Shown here piece after piece: positions 24,315 through 36,523 of a DNA stretch of 64,000 bases. Each line of letters starts with the position of its first letter. Positions within the stretch are counted from its first letter, which is position 1. Source of the DNA: Wolfiporia cocos (Eukaryota; Basidiomycota; Agaricomycetes; Polyporales; Phaeolaceae); assembly GCA_029448655.1 (NCBI GenBank), contig JACCLO010000001.1, positions 3,534,001 through 3,598,000 on the forward strand. Reading direction: 5' to 3'. Both the position numbers and the translations under genes were made by a program. Under the pieces are notes generated by a model that was not told the DNA's origin, made no database searches, and worked only from the letters and a program-made list of their open reading frames with translations.

Positions 24315-25710
24315 ATGAGCTGGCAAGGGTGCGCTATACTGCTACGCGGGACTGCCTTTGCCGGGGAGCTGCGAGATTGATGACTGGCACAGATTCAAGA
24401 AGTCGATGAACCGGGCGGGCACTACGGTACGTCTCGTGCATCCTGATAGTCTCCCATCATTGTGGCGCTCTCTCCCAGCGGCCCGCCGCAGCTGATAGTA
24501 GCGGAGGTGCTGATCCATTGTATGCACACAGCTCCTGCAGAAGACCGGTCAGATCGAGCGCACGGTAGACAGGGACTTTGCAGAGGAGGAGGCCAAGTAC
24601 AAGACGTGCGTCCGCGACCTCTTATATTTCGCTCAGGCGACTCACACCGCCCTTTATTCCTCACCATCCTTTACTCCTCACCATCCTTGCACCTCATTCG
24701 TATAGCTTTGAGAAGGAATGCCAGGCTCTTCAGAAGGACAGCAAAGGCTACCTGGACGCCATGCGCGGTGCGCCCTCTGCTTTCATACCGCCCTGGCGCC
24801 AGTCTGTTGCTCACGCGACTATTTGCAGCGATGACGGCAGCACAGGGCCGGCTTGCGGACACCATCGACGTGTTCTACGGCGCAGCAGACAAGTCGTCCG
24901 AGGGGGCGATGGCTGCGCACGCATACAAACGCGCCATCGACGATCTCGACACTGGGGTCGGCCGTGAGCTTGTACGTCCCCGCACTAAGACACGCCGAGT
25001 GGCTGGGCGGCTGATGCTAGTGACAGGACGCACCATACCGGACGACAGTGATGGAGCCACTGGGAAAGATGAATGCGTACTTCCCTGTCGTGAATGAGCA
25101 CATCTCGAAGCGCAACAAGAAAGTGCGACTGTTGCGGCCTTGTAGTTCGCATACTGTGCTAATCTGCACGTAGCTTCTCGACTACGACGCGGCGCGGAGC
25201 AAGATGAACAAGCTTATCAACAAGCCGAGTGACGACCCCACGAAGCTGCCCAAGGTCTGCATCCTTTCCACCTCTCATGCCCACTTGCGTTCGGGTAACG
25301 TACGAACGCAACACAGGCACAGCAAGAACACGACGACGCAAAGGAGGTCTTCGACATGCTCAACGAGCAGCTGATCGCAGAGCTTCCGCAGCTGCTCGAT
25401 CTGCGTGTGCCGTTCTTTGACCCCAGCTTCGAGGCGATGATACGCATGCAGTGCAAGTTTGCCGAGGAGGGGTATGAGAAGCTCAGCGGTGTACAGCGGT
25501 GCGCAGCACATAATCTTTCTTATCGTACAGCCTCTGATCTCTCCGCAGGTACTTTGCCGACAACGTACGGGACGACTACGCCGCAGGGCAGCTGGACGCG
25601 CAGGTAAGACAGGCATTTTGCGGTCCTCAGGCGGTGTCATGACACATCTCGTACAGGTGGAGGGCGTGCTGCAAGAGATGAAGGAGCTCACGATCTGTGG
25701 TGCGAGCTAA
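24315..25710 (+). CDS. hob3: BAR-domain protein Hob3/Rvs161
   Basis: An N-BAR amphiphysin-like protein that bends membranes at endocytic sites and links to actin and Cdc42 in yeasts. Ten exons (24315-24328, 24393-24426, 24532-24605, 24706-24767, 24829-24971, 25027-25122, 25174-25254, 25317-25498, 25549-25603, 25657-25710) give 264 residues, the standard Hob3/Rvs161 length, with no SH3 domain (which separates it from Rvs167/Hob1). Landmarks are MSWQGFKKSMNRAGTTL at the amphipathic N-terminus, ERTVDRDFAEEEAKYKT, FEKECQALQKDSKGYLDAMR, TVMEPLGKMNAYFPVVNEHI and DYDAARSKMNKLINKPSDD. Exon 1 is only 14 nt, but the resulting N-terminus is canonical. Intron 3 has a small tandem repeat of CTCCTCACCATCCTT type. 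Confidence 0.95.
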
Positions 25711-25984
25711 ACGAATGCCCCATGTCCGATCGCTGTAGAACCATCAACCTTGGATTGTGCCCGGATCTCTTGCTCTACTTGGAACGCCTTCTTTCCCTAC
25801 ATGCTACCGCCGACATTGTTATGAACGCAACGACTGCATTACCGCCGACTAGATACAGTCACTTGAGACATACCTGACAACGAAACATAATTGACAGTCC
25901 GACAAAGACAACAGGGAGTACCGGACTATCACATCACAAGGAACAACCACATGGCTGACAGGGAAGGGGCCAGCGAAACTAGGA

Positions 25985-28900
25985 CTAGGTCGCTGGCTCC
26001 AAGTTCCCCTCGCCCAAGTCGATACGTAAAAGTAAATCCACACCGGAGAAAGAATTCGGCGCGTTGCCATTGCCCCCGCGTGCGTTGGACGTATGATTGT
26101 TGGGACCACGTACATTGGATGGACCGTTCCCACCTCGAGCTGTAGGAGCCCCGCCTCGCACATTCGGTGTGCGTCTACTCGAGCCACGCGACTTACTTAG
26201 TGTAGCATCGCGAGCATGCGCAGGCCCACGAGGCGGGGATTTCTTGCGCGGGCCGGTCCATGCAGCACCAGCATTTGGCCGCTGCTGGGGATCCGTCATA
26301 CGATGGAGCAAAGCCGGCGTGTGCTGCCCAAGGCTGCTGGCGTCGTCCCGGTACCAGTCGGCTGCCGGAGCATGAGACTGACCGTAAGATGTGCCATAGG
26401 CGTGGCGGTTGTCGTAGTCGCCCCGGTAGGGAACAGAGGAATATGTGTTTGAAGTGTAGTACCGTTCATCGGCGGGAGTTACGTCCGGTGGAGAGGCCCG
26501 ATACACTCCATGATCGGCCCGCGAAGGTGTATGGCCACGACGAACATACGCGGGGGATGGCGAGCGCAGGGGTCTTGCCGATGCGTACGAGTTGGAATAC
26601 TGGCGTTGCGAATGTTCGTTCATAGGCGGCGAGAGCTTCTGGCGGCGATGAGGGGACTGCTCAAAGTCGCGCCGCTCTTCCTCTCGCGGCCGCTTGCGAC
26701 TCGGTTCAGATGGGCGCTCAGTACGCGTAGAACGTCCGGCAGGTGAAGACCGGTATTCATTTGCACGGTGCGTATATCGTGGAGACTGTTCGCGCTCTTG
26801 CGAGGGCGATCGCTCGTGGTACGCATGGACGTGGCGCTGTTCTTCATAATCGTCGGCAGGGATTATCGCCGAGTTGACCCAACCGTCAAAGTCCGTGTCC
26901 GCGCTGCGCTCACGGAGATTGCGACTCTGTTGCCAATTAGAAGCGGGATGGGTGATACGCTGAGACAATGATTGAGTAGGCGCATCGCCATTTGGGGGAC
27001 GCAGAGCGACGTCGCTAGCAAGCCCAATTTGCGGCGCTGCTGTAGGCGTGTTTCTCGCAGGACGGCCTGGGGTTCCATTGGATCCCAATGCCGCTGAAGC
27101 GCTTGGATTGCCCCCAGGATGCAGCTGATTCATTGACGGGGGAGGTGACGGAATCTCTGCATGTTGCAGAGAGGCCGGAGCCGGCCCAGTTTTGTGAGCA
27201 GTAGCGGGATGTAGCAATTCATGTTCGGAGGCCTGTTCCTGCTTCAAAGGCAAGAGCTGGGATTTCTCGTCTGCTGCAGTCCCAGATGTCCCTAACGCGA
27301 TGTGTTGGGGACGTGGCGCATTCCCATCGACTGTGGGCTGCGACTTCGCGGGCTGTGCGGAAACCCGTTTAGGGCTTTTCGCCTTGCTTGTTACTGTGCT
27401 GGTGTGCTGCGCATTCTTTTCAGAAAACGCAGCGACATGTGCCGAATTGGTAGAAGCTGATGGCATCAGCGGGGGCCGCATTTGGCTCTTACTACGGACG
27501 TGTTGTGCAGGTGACTCTGTGAGAGGAGAGTCAACTATAGCTTGGGCGACCCCAGCTGCTCTAGATTCAATGGCGTTGGACAACTTGACACCGCCCGAAA
27601 GCGGCTTGTTGGGCTGCGAAGCTCGTGGCGCCTCTACAGCATATCCTTCCTGCGGTGCGCCGTTCACGGAGACCGCAGAACTGGAAGTAAATGCTGCGGA
27701 TGAAGAATTTGCCGTCTCCTTCTCCTTCTCCAACCTCGCTTTGAGCTCCCGTTTTTTGACATTATCATCCCATATCGCCCTCTTCATGGCAGCGATTTCG
27801 GCTCTCTTCTGCTCCTGCTCAGCTTGCAATTCCTTGCGAGCTGCTTCTTCTGCCTTCTCCTCTGCTGCTTTCTCTTCGACGATCTTGCGCTGTTCTTCCT
27901 CGGCAGCCTTGCGCCTCTCTTCTTCCGCAGCCCTGCGCTTCTCCTCTTCAGCGGCCCTGCGCTTCTCTTCTTCAGCAATCATGCGCTGTTCTTCCTCGGC
28001 GGCTTTGCGTTGCTCCTCTTCGGCAGCTTTGCGTTGCTCCTCAGCGACCCTACGTTGCTCCTCTTCAACAGCCTGACGCCGTCTTTCCGCCTCCTCTGCA
28101 GCTTTTCTCTCCGTCTCTTCTGCGGCTTTCCTCTCCGCTTCTTCTGCAGCTTTTCTCTCCGCCTCTCTCTGTTCAGCCTCAGCGGCCTCTTGCTCGGCTT
28201 CAGCCGCAGCTTTACGAGCAGCTTCGGCCGCCTCTTCAGCGCGTTTCCTCTCTTGCACGAGTCTCTGAGCGTCAGCGAGAGCACGCTCGGCTTTTTGCTG
28301 CTCTGTATCCCAGCGTTGCTCCTGCTGCGCATGCAGAAATTCCAGCTTGGCGAACGCTGCTGCAGCAGTGCCGAAAACCCTCTGCGCCTGCTCCCGCTCG
28401 CGATGGAGGGCCCGAACAGTATCATCATTGCGTGAGAGGTACTCTTCGTGTTCTACGCGGCATCGGTCCATAAGGGTTTGTAATCCGTTCCACTCCGCTC
28501 GTTCGAGTGCGACCTGGCCAATGAGCGCGATGAGTTCTGTAGGAGAGGGGGGCTGTGGAACCGCAGGCTGAGGTCGTTGGAAAATATCATCCCCACGTGT
28601 GATGCGCGCGTCGACCGGGGAGTTGCTAGATCGAACTTTGACTCGCGCAGCACTACCGGAAGCATCCAGGCGATCAGGGGTCAACCTCGCTGACAGAGAC
28701 GCTGTGGGCACAGAGCGAGCTGTATTGGGAGGATTGAGGAGATCAATGTGCACTGCTTTGGTCTCTTCTCCTTGTGGCAGTATGAAAGTCGGGGGAATTG
28801 GGGGGAAGGGCGCGATATTGTCCTGCTTGACAGCAGAGGGATCCGAAGCGAACGCGAGCAAATCCTGGCCATTGACGGCGGGCGCCGACGACCCCGCGTC

Positions 28901-29525
28901 GCTTGCGTTTGTAAGAAGGTCCTGCAAGGTGAGTCGTGTAGAATGTCGTGCGTCTACCGGAGGCGGGCCCGGTGATGGAGATGACGAGGGTGACATAGGG
29001 TATTCAACGTGCCCTTCTTGAGCGTCAGACAGTCGACTCAAAAGCGACGGCTCTTGGCCGATCGTAGTGAACTTGAAGCTGGCTAGTGGACTCGGGTCCG
29101 ACGACGATCCGGCAGCCTGTTGAGGCTGCGTGGGCGTCTCTGTTTGCTTTTGGCGAAACGATGGCCTAGCTACCATGAAGCGCGGCTGGGCGAAAACGTC
29201 ACCGAGGGAACGGTGAGCTACTAAATCCGAGGGTTTGTGCCTAAGCTGGGATGTCAATCTTGTCGACGGCGATCTTGTATTGGGCGTGATGTCCACGAAC
29301 TCACACCGGTGTTCCGTTGTAAGGGAAAAGGACGACTGGATGCTTGAGGATGAATGTGGTCGGCAGAAGAAAAGAGGGCGCAGGGGCTTGATGCTTGATT
29401 AATGATTGTGCACCTTCGGTCTTTGCCGCTTCTGCCTGCATCAGATCGAGCATGTGAGGTTCAAATCGATCTGAATTGATCCAGTTCAGCTGGCTAGTAT
29501 GCATTGCGCGAAGAACAGGCCTCAT
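25985..29525 (-). CDS. Large disordered coiled-coil protein with RG-rich tail
   Basis: The main exon (29240-25985) is open for over 1000 codons but starts without an ATG. A 5' exon at 29525-29305 joins through a GTGAGT donor and CTTAG acceptor to give 1158 residues. The protein has proline/serine-rich disorder, then an A/E/R/K/Q-rich coiled coil of roughly 200 residues (27800-28400) made of repeating AEEEQRKAAEEE-like units. Another disordered segment follows, with many RSPS/RYSP-type stretches and a tail of GG-N-R repeats (ARGGNGPSNVRGPNN). Such tails often bind RNA or are arginine-methylated (inference). I do not recognise the family. The 5' exon is the weakest part; an alternative phase-compatible splice pair exists two bases away from the donor chosen. 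Confidence 0.72.
27850..28220 (-). repeat. Degenerate coding repeat (AEEE-type coiled coil)
   Basis: Within the coiled-coil gene, a run of related 12-33-bp units rich in GCTTCTTC/CTTCCTCGGC (plus-strand view) encodes successive AEEEQRKAAEEE-like segments. It is the most internally repetitive stretch of the window and may vary in length between strains. Confidence 0.75.
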
Positions 29526-29886
29526 AGACACTGACTCGGAGGGTATAGTATTGCTATGTACAGGACGCTACATTCTCGTTATGCTATTGCAACAGCCTTT
29601 ATGCCGATAATCGGATCCCAACAAAGATTCTGTATATGAAACACGGTCGGAGTGGCAATTGTGGCATGACCCTGCTCAGTGGTCGATTATAGATGCAGAC
29701 GGCACTGTAATGTACGGACTTGTGGATGAGCGCATTCGTATAAGTAGGCCGTGCCACCAGCAAAGAAGGCACATATCTGCATTCGACAAGGCAGCCGCGG
29801 TGGGCGCTAAGCGCTGTATTACGAATCTAGTCGGATCATCAGCCAATGTTCGATAGGATGAATGCAGCAGGAAGCGCACCCGTAGC
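29526..29886. other. Intergenic, coiled-coil 5' side
   Basis: A 361-bp AT-rich gap between two minus-strand genes, presumably the coiled-coil gene promoter. No distinct element was identified. Confidence 0.5.
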
Positions 29887-31040
29887 TTATGCTAGTGGAT
29901 CAAACACGGTATGATAATGAAATGGCGACTTGGGACGTGTTTCTGAGTAAGACCAGCGGGTAGGCTGCCGAAGCAGATCGGAGTATGCTATCGATTTGCG
30001 ACTCAGGGCGCCGTTGAAAACAGTCCATCCATGCCACCGCACATCGACGCGGGTCAACAATGGATTACTGTTCACGATGAGCTGCGCAAGCTCCTTGGTT
30101 TTAGCTTCGTAATCGCAGGAAGGGAGGATAGGATTGGGCATTAATGCAAGGCTGAGGACCTCGAGGCAGCTCAGGAGGGCAAGTATCGGGCAGATCTGGT
30201 TGATGAACTCCTGAATGAGACGTGTGAGTGCAAGTTTCAATGTGACTATTAAGGAGCATAGCTTGCCTCCGTCCTACTCCAAACCAGCCCTCTCGCGCTG
30301 GGCAGTCGGAACACAATGACCAATGTGCGTGTAGTGGGAAAGGTCTGGGCAATGGACCTGAGTATGTCTGCCGCTGTTTCTATATTATCGACCACAAGGT
30401 GGAGACGTAGCTGGAGAATTCTGGATGTCGATTTCAGAAGGGAGCTGGCCACAATTTCATAATCATGAGTTTTGACATCTTCGAGCAGACCGACGGCATC
30501 TAAGGGCCTTTCGGGTGCCAAGTAATGTATTAGTCGAACGTCATTGGTTCTTAACGCCTCGAGTCTTGGGAGGAAGCTTGAGCGTGTCAATTGGGCTTGT
30601 GCAGCACTCCAGAATGAGTCGATGAAGGCACGAGCTGCTTGAAACCCCTCGCTATCCTCGTATAGTTCCTGCGTCACTTTTGAAGGGAGTATATGATCTC
30701 CAAGCTGGAGGTCAAGAGAAACCAACCCGGTCGTCTTGGCCAGCGCGGCAAGCAGCAGGTCCCGGGCTTCGGACGTTGATAACCCAGATATAGTTAGGTG
30801 GCGCGCTGCTCTAGCGGCGTTACACCGAGTCTTCAGCGTTTCAAGACATCGAGAAGGTCGATTGTCTCCCCATGTGAAGTTCAAAACGAGGTCAGAGTAT
30901 TGCAAGGACTCTGCGATTTCGTACCAGGAGCTGTGGACAAGCATTATGTCGATCAGGGCTTTCCGCGAGCCCGATAGTTTGAACACGTCTTCTAGGATGT
31001 GCCCTGGTAGATTCAGTGCTGTGCCCCTGGCGGCGTTCAT
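29887..31040 (-). CDS. F-box-like protein
   Basis: Two exons (31040-30267, 30210-29887) give 365 residues. The N-terminus LNLPGHILEDVFKLSGSRKALIDIMLVHSSW is an F-box-like helix set. The rest carries leucine-rich pieces such as ARHLTISGLSTSEARDLLLAAL, TGLVSLDLQLGD and LRLHLVVDNIETA, as in fungal F-box/LRR proteins. A role as a substrate adaptor of SCF ligases is a family inference. The single intron (30211-30266, 56 nt) starts GCAAGC and ends TTCAG. Exon 1 runs into stop codons without it, and no GT donor gives an in-frame join to the clearly continuing FINQICPILALLSCLEVLSL segment. The ATG at 31040 was preferred over an upstream in-frame one because it directly precedes the F-box. Confidence 0.75.
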
Positions 31041-31668
31041 GATGGGGAGTGTAGGAGTGAGAGGAGCTGTAGCGTTACAAGCGGGGAGACACCGCGTCTT
31101 AAGTACGCCACAAGCACAAGAAGACTGGCGAGACGCCTCGTGGGTATATAGGCACAGATGCACGGCCACATCAGACAGCGGTGAATGGACTCATTGACTT
31201 ACGTGCTAAGCATCGCGCCGCAAAGACTGCGAATGCTATTTCCCGCGCAGAAACAACTGGACGGGCGCTCTAGCAGATACGCGTCACACTGCGGCCACAT
31301 CAACGGAACCGAGTTCGAGGGGACCTCTGATCAAGATAGTGAACTCAGCGGGCGTTATTCGGGATAGCTATCCTGATGCAGGTGCTGTTTCATGATGCGG
31401 CGGGGCGCCAGTGCGTATGACTTATGCCGACGGTCGTCGTCCCGAAAAGGCAATACTGTGTTGTGGGTGTATGGGTGCCGGCGGCTACAACGCTATGCAA
31501 GCGCTGCAGTGCCGGAGCGCCTGCTGCCAGTGGTCGCTCTCCGCCGGTCGCACGTCCTTCTCATCATTTTCACTGCCCTTGCACATCTGCTGCGACCGCG
31601 TGCAACCGCGTTAGCACTCCCTCCGCCGGTCTACCCACACTGTCATCCGCGTTGCTGCACATCCAGCC
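31041..31668. promoter_or_regulatory. Divergent promoter region, F-box / TM9SF
   Basis: A 628-bp region between divergent ATGs. Pyrimidine-rich sequence precedes the TM9SF start at 31669. No CACGTG box was seen. Its promoter role is inferred from position. Confidence 0.5.
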
Positions 31669-34537
31669 ATGCCGCGCCTCCGGGCTTGGTTCGTGGGCAG
31701 TGTCGCCGCCGCGCTGCTGACTACAGCACACGCGTTCTATCTCCCCGGGGCTGCACCGCATGACTACGCCGAGGGCGAGGTCGTCGACCTCTATGTCAAC
31801 GCGCTGACTCCCATGCTTGGAGGATCTGACAATGCGAAGCTCGTGCGTTGTATACGACCCGTCGAATTGCGATGCCTCGCTGATTTCTTGGCGTCCAGAA
31901 ATCGCTGATCAATTGTGAGATGACTTTCAGAGACACGGGGTACCATTCTGACGTGTTTGGCACAAGACGATTACTATGACACGCGATTCCACTTCTGTGA
32001 GCCGGAGGGCGGCCCTCACAAGGAACCGGAGTCATTGGGATCCATCTTGTTTGGAGACCGCATTTTCAACTCGCCATATGATGTGAGTCCTGTGAATGAC
32101 GCGCCGCTCTCACCTGACGTGACGCAGATCAGAATGCTCGAAGACAATGGCACATGCAAGACGCTGTGCACAATACATGTACCGGCAGAAGATGCTAAAT
32201 TCATCAATGATCGCATACGCGAAGATTATGCACTCAATTGGCTGGTTGATGGCCTTCCAGCAGCCGAAATGAAGCAAGATACAAAGACTGGCGATTTGTT
32301 CTTTGATATGGGCTTCAATCTGGGAAACGATGAGGATGAGCTGGCAGAAACGCCGGCGTTGAACAATCACTACGAGATTGTACTGCGGTGGGACGGTATC
32401 AGTTGTGAGAATATCCCCGAGCTGAGACACGCCCATGCTGTAGGTACCACACGCCTCGTCCCGGGATCCATCGCATTGTTGGCGTTCTCGTGTGGCCGAC
32501 TAGGTAGCTACGGCGACTGTCTTCCGCAACTGGCTGTTGACTTGCTTGCAACAGTCATGCAACCACCGAGGACGTCTCAACTGACTGTCCGTTGTCCGGT
32601 GCCCCACCCGTGATCCTCTCAGAAGACCAGCCTACACTTGTCCGGTACACGTACCGTGTAACATGGAATGTAAGTTGGATCGTCTTCGCTCACGGGAACC
32701 GCTACATATGCGCTGGGTTCAGGAGTCGGACACTCCGTGGGCGACGCGATGGGACAACTACTTGCACATCTTTGATCCTGTGAGTACATCTATAGACTTG
32801 GGTCTAGTACATGAGCTCATCTCAGACAAGCGCATACACTGGTTCAGTCTGATCAACTCGCTTGTCATTGTGGTATTCCTTTGCGTCATGGTTGCGATGA
32901 TCTTGTACAGGACAGTTTCGCGGGACGTGAGTCTTACTTGACACCTTCGACGCTCCTACAGTCTCACAGTTGCGTTCATAGATCTCTAGATACAATGCCC
33001 TTGATTTGAGTGTGAGTCCAACTGCTTGTCAACTCATACCGCAAGAAGTCTCGATCTGTCGCTGACAACTGGTACTTACACAGGAAGACGTGCAAGAAGA
33101 CTGGGGATGGAAGCTGGTGCACGGAGAAGTCTTCAGACCTCCACGTAATCCCATGATTCTGTCTGTCCTTGTCGGAAATGGCGCTCAGTTATGCGCAATG
33201 GTGGGAGTCACACTGGGTAGACATCCCCGCTGTCTTGCTTTGCTTAGCGTCCTCTGATGCCTCTATAGTGTTTGCCCTGTTGGGTTTCCTCTCCCCGTCT
33301 AATCGAGGCTCACTTGCAACCGTCATGATGGTATGTTGGACGTTGTTCGGTGGGTAAGTGGGTTGTTATACACGGCTGTGTATATTCTGACTCATATGTT
33401 AACAGTATCAGTGGCTATGTGTCGAGCCGAGTCTATGATTCTCTTGGCGGAACGAACAAGCGCAAAGCGTCGTTCTTGACAGCGACGGTCCTACCGACGT
33501 AAGCAGCGCGTCTCAATGTCGGCGTAGGAAGCCCTCATAGTGCATGTTTCAGCTGCGTTTTCGCCATCGTCTTCTTGCTGAACCTGTTCCTACTATCCGC
33601 TGGTTCCTCGGGGGCTGTTCCTTTCGGTGCGCCCAAGTCCTTGCCCCTTGATACGTAATCGAACCGGATTATAGGTACAATGCTTCTCATTGTGGTTATG
33701 TGGTTTGGTATCTCGGCCCCACTGTCCTTGATTGGGTCATATATCGGGTCGCGACATGGGGTTGGTATTGTCCTCTAGTCACTCAGTGGGCTAGGAGCTG
33801 ATATCTCTACCAGAGTATTTCACATCCTGTAAGAGTTAACCAAATCCCGCGACAGATCCCGCAGTCTCCGCGGTATTTGCAGCCATGGGTAACCAAGTTC
33901 TCTTCTGTTCCGTGAGCGGTGTTGATACTGCATGCTCAGGCAGCTACACTCTTGGCAGGCATCTTGCCATTCGGTGCGTCCGAGATGGCGATGCTATTTG
34001 CAGACACTGGCTGACAACTGCTCCCGTGTCAGGGGCAGCCTTCGTCGAACTCTATTTCGTGCTCTCAAGCCTGTTTGCGTCCAGAGCCTACTACGCCTTC
34101 GGGTTTCTCGCGCTGACAGCTGGCGTCGTGTCACTAACGACCGCCACAGTCAGCATCCTCTTCACATACTTCATCCTTTGCGCTGAAGAATATCGGTATT
34201 ATCCCCATTTGCCTGCGTTCTCATCATTGCTGACTACTGGACAGATGGCACTGGCGCGCCTTCCTTACGGGCGGAGGCAGTGCGTTCTGGTTACTCGGAT
34301 ACGGGATCTTTTATTGGGCTTCGCGCCTCTCGCTCGACTCATTCTCGAGCGTCGTGATGTACATGGGGTACCTGCTCCTCCTTGCGCTACTCGACTTCCT
34401 CGTAACCGGTACGCTGAACGTCCTCAATTGTCATCCCTAAACATACGTTCGTTAACACAATGCACGCAGGGACGATCGGCTTCCTCGCGACGTATTGGGC
34501 AGTGCGCAGGCTGTACAGCGCGATCCGCGTAGACTGA
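31669..34537 (+). CDS. Transmembrane 9 superfamily protein (nonaspanin, EMP70)
   Basis: Nonaspanins sit in Golgi/endosomal membranes and act in sorting, adhesion and metal homeostasis. Nineteen exons sum to 632 residues, the family norm: 31669-31842, 31899-31914, 31967-32082, 32128-32387, 32444-32503, 32555-32669, 32723-32779, 32831-32926, 32982-33011, 33084-33216, 33269-33353, 33406-33498, 33553-33626, 33675-33760, 33814-33888, 33940-33973, 34033-34195, 34245-34408, 34470-34537. A signal peptide ends near TTAHA, followed by the lumenal domain ([36 protein letters not shown]) and nine membrane segments starting [15 protein letters not shown]. Signatures include [32 protein letters not shown] and [22 protein letters not shown]. 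It ends in RVD, close to the K/R-x-D COPI-binding tail. An apparent frameshift near 33.9 kb resolves as two small introns around a 34-nt exon. Confidence 0.95.
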
Positions 34538-34704
34538 TTCCGCGAGTCCATTGTCGTCATATACAGACATGTGCGGGCCGCGAGACGCTTTCGATACTAA
34601 AATTACCGTTCACTGGGACAATTCGCGCGCGTGTAATAGATACCAACTGTCCAATTGGGTCCTGTGGCACAGCACCACGGTCATTTATCTCCTGCTGTCC
34701 GCAT

Positions 34705-36523
34705 TCACAGCGCGGTGTCAGAGACAGCGATCACCGCCTGCTTTTGCTTCCCTGCACGGAGGATGACAAGCCGCCCGTCGAGCAGATCCGCCGTAGTCAG
34801 CCTCTGCTGCGGCGCGGTGACTGGCTGATTGTTGACGTACAGGCCCTGCGCCGCGACGAGCTGACGCGCCGCACCTGTCCGTTTCAGTAAGCACGCCTGT
34901 CATGTTCATCAGCAGGCTTAGCGAGCCTACCATTTGATGATGCGAGCTTGAAGCGTGCTGCGAGCTGCGGAACCGTCAAAGCAAAGAGGTCTGAGGAGGG
35001 GATAGAGTGGAAAAGCGGTAGGCCGCGCAGCGATGCGATGAGCGCCTCCGCGGGAGTGCTTGTCAGATCGTTGTCATATAGAACCGCAGTTGCGGTCAGA
35101 GCGCGCTGCAGGCCATCTTCTGTTCATCGCCGCAGAGTCAGAACATTACACGCCAGCTGGTGTAAAGGCGGAGCCGACATACTACCGTGCACGAGCTCAG
35201 TCACCTCGCTGGCAAGAAGACGCTGTGCTATTCGCTTTTCGGGCGCATCCTACGAGAGATCAATTCAGCAATCCACACAAGCCCCAGGGAAAATGAAGAC
35301 GGCCCACCGCGTGCGTTTTCACGACTTCGTCCACGCGCTCCAGCGGCAGGAGCGTGAACATTTGCAGGTAGCGTCCAACGTCAGCATCTGGCGTGCGCAC
35401 GAAAAACTGCTCCTCTCAGTACGTGTGCCCTCTCGATCTATTCAGACACACGAGCGCACCTGGTAGAAATCAAACACGCTCGTGACGCGCTCGTCAAGCG
35501 CAACCGCATTCCCGGCGCTCTTGCCAAATTTCTCGCCCGATGCGGTCGTCAGTAGCGGCGTCACGATCCCGAAGCCCTTCTCCACTGTCTCGGGGGCGGC
35601 ATCAGAGATCGGGCCCGCACCGGCGGCCGTGCGATTGATGAGGTCGATACCAGCGACGATGTTCCCCCACTGATCGGACCCGCCAATCTGGATCGTGCAC
35701 CCCGCACGGCGGTGCAGGGTGAGGAAGTCGTATGACTGCAGGAGTTGGTAGGTGAACTCGGTGAAGGAGATGCCCTGCTGCGAGGCGAGGCGTGCGCGCA
35801 CGCTGTGCGCGGTCGGCTTAATGTAGAAGAGATGAGAACAAAGCGCACCTCTCACGGGCGAGCATGGCATTCACGCGGCTGTGCACGCCGACGGTCCGCA
35901 GGAACTCGAGCAGGCCGAGGCCCCGGAGCCACTCGAGGTTGTTCCGTACGTCTGGCTCGAGGATCGGCGTGTCCGACACGGGAAAGCGGGTGCGTGCGTA
36001 GCTGAGCGCGCTCTGGAAGAAACTATGCACGGCACCTGTGAGGGCCTTGACGTTTCTCTCAACGACGGACGCCTCAGAGAGAGGTCGCTCCGTCGAGCGG
36101 CCTGAGGGATCGCCGATGAGGCCCGTCGCGCCGCCTATCTATCGTCTCAGCTTTGAGAGGTAGTGTAATGACGTGAGAAGGAAGCGTGCGTACGAGAGGG
36201 ATGATATGGTGTCCGCGAATTTGGAAGTGAAGGAGGCAGAGGAGCGGGAGGAGGTGACCGACGTGGAGGTAGCTGGCGGTGGGGTCGACGCCCGCATAGA
36301 CGACCTGTCGGCCGCGTTTTATCTCAGCATGCAGGATATCAGGGCTGTATTATGGGGTCAGAGCTCTAGAATATGTCTGCGTTATGCACACGCACCGTGT
36401 TATGTCAGAGACGAGCCCCCTGGATTTGAGGTCGTCGAGGAGATCAACTTGGACATGAAGCCGCCGACGAGTGGCATGATTTGTTATGCGTGCGTGCCGT
36501 AAAGCATCTCTACACGCTAGCAT
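34705..36523 (-). CDS. MSY1: Tyrosyl-tRNA synthetase, mitochondrial
   Basis: Charges mitochondrial tRNA-Tyr. Eight exons (36523-36396, 36344-36194, 36138-35849, 35802-35460, 35412-35308, 35249-35186, 35119-34931, 34874-34705) give 479 residues. The first 25 residues ([21 protein letters not shown]) are arginine-rich and fit a mitochondrial presequence. The class I HIGH motif appears as HVGH after [29 protein letters not shown], the tyrosine-pocket [11 protein letters not shown] and the KMSKS-equivalent KFGKS are all present. An S4-like RNA-binding tail ([18 protein letters not shown]) closes the protein. These features mark the bacterial-type enzyme rather than the cytosolic one. The gene is divergent from DBP10, with 260 bp between ATGs. 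Confidence 0.95.

Noticed and set aside
23619..24326. 235-codon minus-strand open frame between the orphan gene and Hob3
   Set aside because: It covers the Hob3 promoter, overlaps the Hob3 start, has no motif, and its composition fits a chance frame in GC-rich DNA.
27300..28435. Plus-strand leucine/serine/phenylalanine-rich frames over the coiled-coil gene
   Set aside because: They are opposite-strand shadows of AEEE-type repeats; the minus frame is longer and compositionally sensible.
29450..29475. tRNA B-box-like GTTCAAATC
   Set aside because: There is no matching A box, no cloverleaf, and the site lies within the predicted first exon of the coiled-coil gene.
33814..34032. Apparent frameshift or pseudogene break in the TM9SF gene
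   Set aside because: Two introns flanking a 34-nt exon restore the family sequence [16 protein letters not shown] without any shift.
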